DNA of 64,000 bases from DATGZH01 sp035297265 (lineage in GTDB: Bacteria; Actinomycetota; Acidimicrobiia; Acidimicrobiales; RAAP-2). Positions 62,783-64,000 of the stretch are shown here, one piece after another. The stretch lies in NCBI GenBank assembly GCA_035297265.1, contig DATGZH010000042.1, forward strand, positions 62,001 through 126,000, in the 5' to 3' direction. Every line of letters begins with the position of its first letter. Positions within the stretch are counted from its first letter, which is position 1. A program made the position numbers and the translations under genes. The notes under the pieces are model-generated. The model was not told the DNA's origin. It was given only the letters and a program-made list of their open reading frames with translations, and did not search any database.

Positions 62783-63223
62783 ATGTTCGGTCGTCGCCGC
62801 AAGGGACCATCGCCCCCCGAAGAGCTCCCGGTCGAGTACCACCTCGAGCAGGACATCGCAACGGTCCAAGCGTCGATCAGCACGTATCTCGAGGATCCGA
62901 CCGAGGACCGTCGTCGCATGCTGTTGGCGGACCTCGAGCGACTCGACGATCAGACGGCCCGGGCCGACACGTACACGAGCTTCAAAGCCGCGTGGACCCG
63001 CTTTGCCGTCCCGGGGTCCTCGGTCATCGGGGCGACGAGCGACCAGGCCATGGCCGAGGAGGTGCCGGACCCGGTGTTCCAAGCGCAGGTGGCGCTGGTG
63101 AAGGCGGCCAAGAAGGCGGTGACCGATGGGACGCCCGAGGCGCTCGACGCTCTCCGGACCGCCTCTGCCGCCCTGACCGAGGCGGCCGCGCCGGACGGGG
63201 ACCGCCCGTCCGCGCCGGGATAG
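62783..63223 (+). CDS. Hypothetical 146-residue helical protein
   Basis: A soluble, charged protein: VEYHLEQDIATVQASISTYL, RRRMLLADLERLDDQTARAD and FQAQVALVKAAKKAVTDGTP, mostly helical. The start ATG MFGRRRKGPSPPEE follows the transporter by about 60 bases on the same strand. No domain is recognised. It may be co-transcribed. Confidence 0.65.
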   Translation: MFGRRRKGPSPPEELPVEYHLEQDIATVQASISTYLEDPTEDRRRMLLADLERLDDQTARADTYTSFKAAWTRFAVPGSSVIGATSDQAMAEEVPDPVFQAQVALVKAAKKAVTDGTPEALDALRTASAALTEAAAPDGDRPSAPG

Positions 63224-63271
63224 CGGGCGACGGCCTCGACGCTGGCGCGAGCCGCCCCAGGTTCCCGGCAG

Positions 63272-63736
63272 TTAGGCCGGCTCCATGCCGTGCCGGCGCA
63301 TCAGGGTGAGCTCGGCCTCGCGATCGGGCGGCTGCGGTGCCGACCACAGGGCCTCGAGGTCCTCGAAGTAGTGGTCCAGGGCGGGGGCGTGGAGGACGAG
63401 CAGCCGGGCCGGCTCGTCGCTCGTGTTCCCGAAGGTGTGGGCTTCGCCGGCCGAGACGAGCACGAACATCCCAGTGCTGCCTTCGAGCACGTCGCTGCCG
63501 ACGCGGAACTCGATGGTCCCATCGAGGACGAAGTAGGCCTCCTCGTTGCCCACGTGACGGTGCGCCGGGGGCATCCGTCCGTGCGGTGGCAGTGTCCGCT
63601 CCATCAAGGAGAACCGTTCACCCGTCGTGGCGCCGGTCGCCTTGAACCACATCTCGCTCCCACGCGCCTCGTAGCGGAGGCCTTCGCCCGATTCCCAACG
63701 GATCACGTCCACCTCCGAGATCGATGGCCGGGCCAT
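63272..63736 (-). CDS. Cupin-domain protein
   Basis: A 154-residue single-cupin protein. The first motif is PPAHRHVGNEEAYFVLDG with His and Glu ligands. The second is SAGEAHTFGNTSDEP with a His. It may bind a metal and sense or oxidise a small ligand. ATG at 63736 has GGGCAGG just before. Function unknown. Confidence 0.85.
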   Translation of the reverse strand: MARPSISEVDVIRWESGEGLRYEARGSEMWFKATGATTGERFSLMERTLPPHGRMPPAHRHVGNEEAYFVLDGTIEFRVGSDVLEGSTGMFVLVSAGEAHTFGNTSDEPARLLVLHAPALDHYFEDLEALWSAPQPPDREAELTLMRRHGMEPA

Positions 63737-63832
63737 CCTGCCCGGAGAACGGCATGGTGTCGATGGTTTGAACGCCCCCCGCACTCGGTGCGAGGTCCGG
63801 CGTGAGCGTCCGGGTCGGCCAGACTGACGACG

Positions 63833-64000
63833 ATGCAAGGCGCCCCGAGCACCGTGGTCGAGCGGCTGCGGGCGGCCGGCTGTGTGGCCGCCGAGGAGGA
63901 GGCCGAGGAGCTGGCCGACGCCGCCCCCGACGCCGCCACGCTCGAGGCGTGGATCGGGCGACGGGAGCAAGGAGAGCCGCTCGCCTGGGTCACGGGGCGC
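63833..64000 (+). CDS. PrmC/HemK-like methyltransferase, N-terminal part (cut by window edge)
   Basis: The first 56 codons of a gene running off the window. It begins VVERLRAAGCVAAEEEAEEL and reaches EPLAWVTGR, the linker motif that in PrmC precedes the methyltransferase domain (usually EPLAYVTGR). PrmC methylates the Gln of peptide release factors. The catalytic NPPY motif lies beyond the edge, so the call is provisional; a related N5-glutamine methyltransferase is possible. Confidence 0.65.
   Translation, partial: MQGAPSTVVERLRAAGCVAAEEEAEELADAAPDAATLEAWIGRREQGEPLAWVTGR

Overview
The window is high-GC DNA with tightly packed genes, many GTG starts and frequent 4-bp stop/start overlaps. Together with TreS/maltokinase, a SepX/GlpR-like membrane protein, an F420-type FrhB protein, a Nur-like nickel box and a bacterial Pnkp/Hen1 pair, this points to an actinobacterium. 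Acidimicrobiia is my best guess, by inference only. Bases 1-11.8 kb look like core chromosome: the end of treS, a maltokinase-like gene, a predicted pyrophosphate-dependent phosphofructokinase, galT, and a sulfate-assimilation block (siroheme gene, cysH, sulfite reductase, an FrhB-type F420 protein and a small unknown gene) followed by an ABC ATPase and a SepX/GlpR-like gene.

A complete tRNA-Ala(CGC) gene at 11.83 kb begins a mosaic island. Copies of the tRNA 3' part recur at 22.72 kb (47 bp, exact), 28.37 kb (22 bp) and 31.64 kb (diverged), so at least three elements appear to have integrated in succession at this tRNA. The first segment carries a tyrosine integrase overlapping a HigB-like toxin gene, a HigA-like antitoxin, a remnant of a plasmid-type Rep protein, a phosphotransferase, a membrane protein plus Pro-rich small protein pair, an integrase remnant, VapBC, a decayed second copy of the membrane protein, and a form II coxSLM operon. 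The second carries a HAD hydrolase, a ParB-like protein, a KAS III enzyme, an SDR, an SRPBCC protein and another phosphotransferase. The third carries an AbrB/PIN pair, ISL3-family transposase remains and a VOC protein.

From 31.8 to 39.2 kb lies accessory metabolism: an orphan peptide-binding protein, a monooxygenase-like protein, a CocE remnant, a PhyH-type dioxygenase, a zinc alcohol dehydrogenase and a cobalt-type nitrile hydratase operon (beta, alpha, activator). From 39.2 to 44.6 kb a DEAD-box helicase, a sigma factor, three small genes, a cold-shock protein and a fatty-acid desaturase look like a stress or cold-response neighbourhood.

From 45.3 to 50.6 kb are an amidohydrolase, a transsulfuration operon (cbs with an unusual N-terminal extension, then a cystathionine gamma-synthase/lyase) and a PaiB-like protein. 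At 50.9-55.6 kb three overlapping genes encode a nucleotidyltransferase, Hen1 and Pnkp, an RNA repair cassette. The end holds an ABC exporter, a Baeyer-Villiger monooxygenase, a nickel-related group (DUF4242 protein, TetR regulator, Nur-like box, NiCoT transporter), a cupin and the start of a PrmC/HemK-like methyltransferase.
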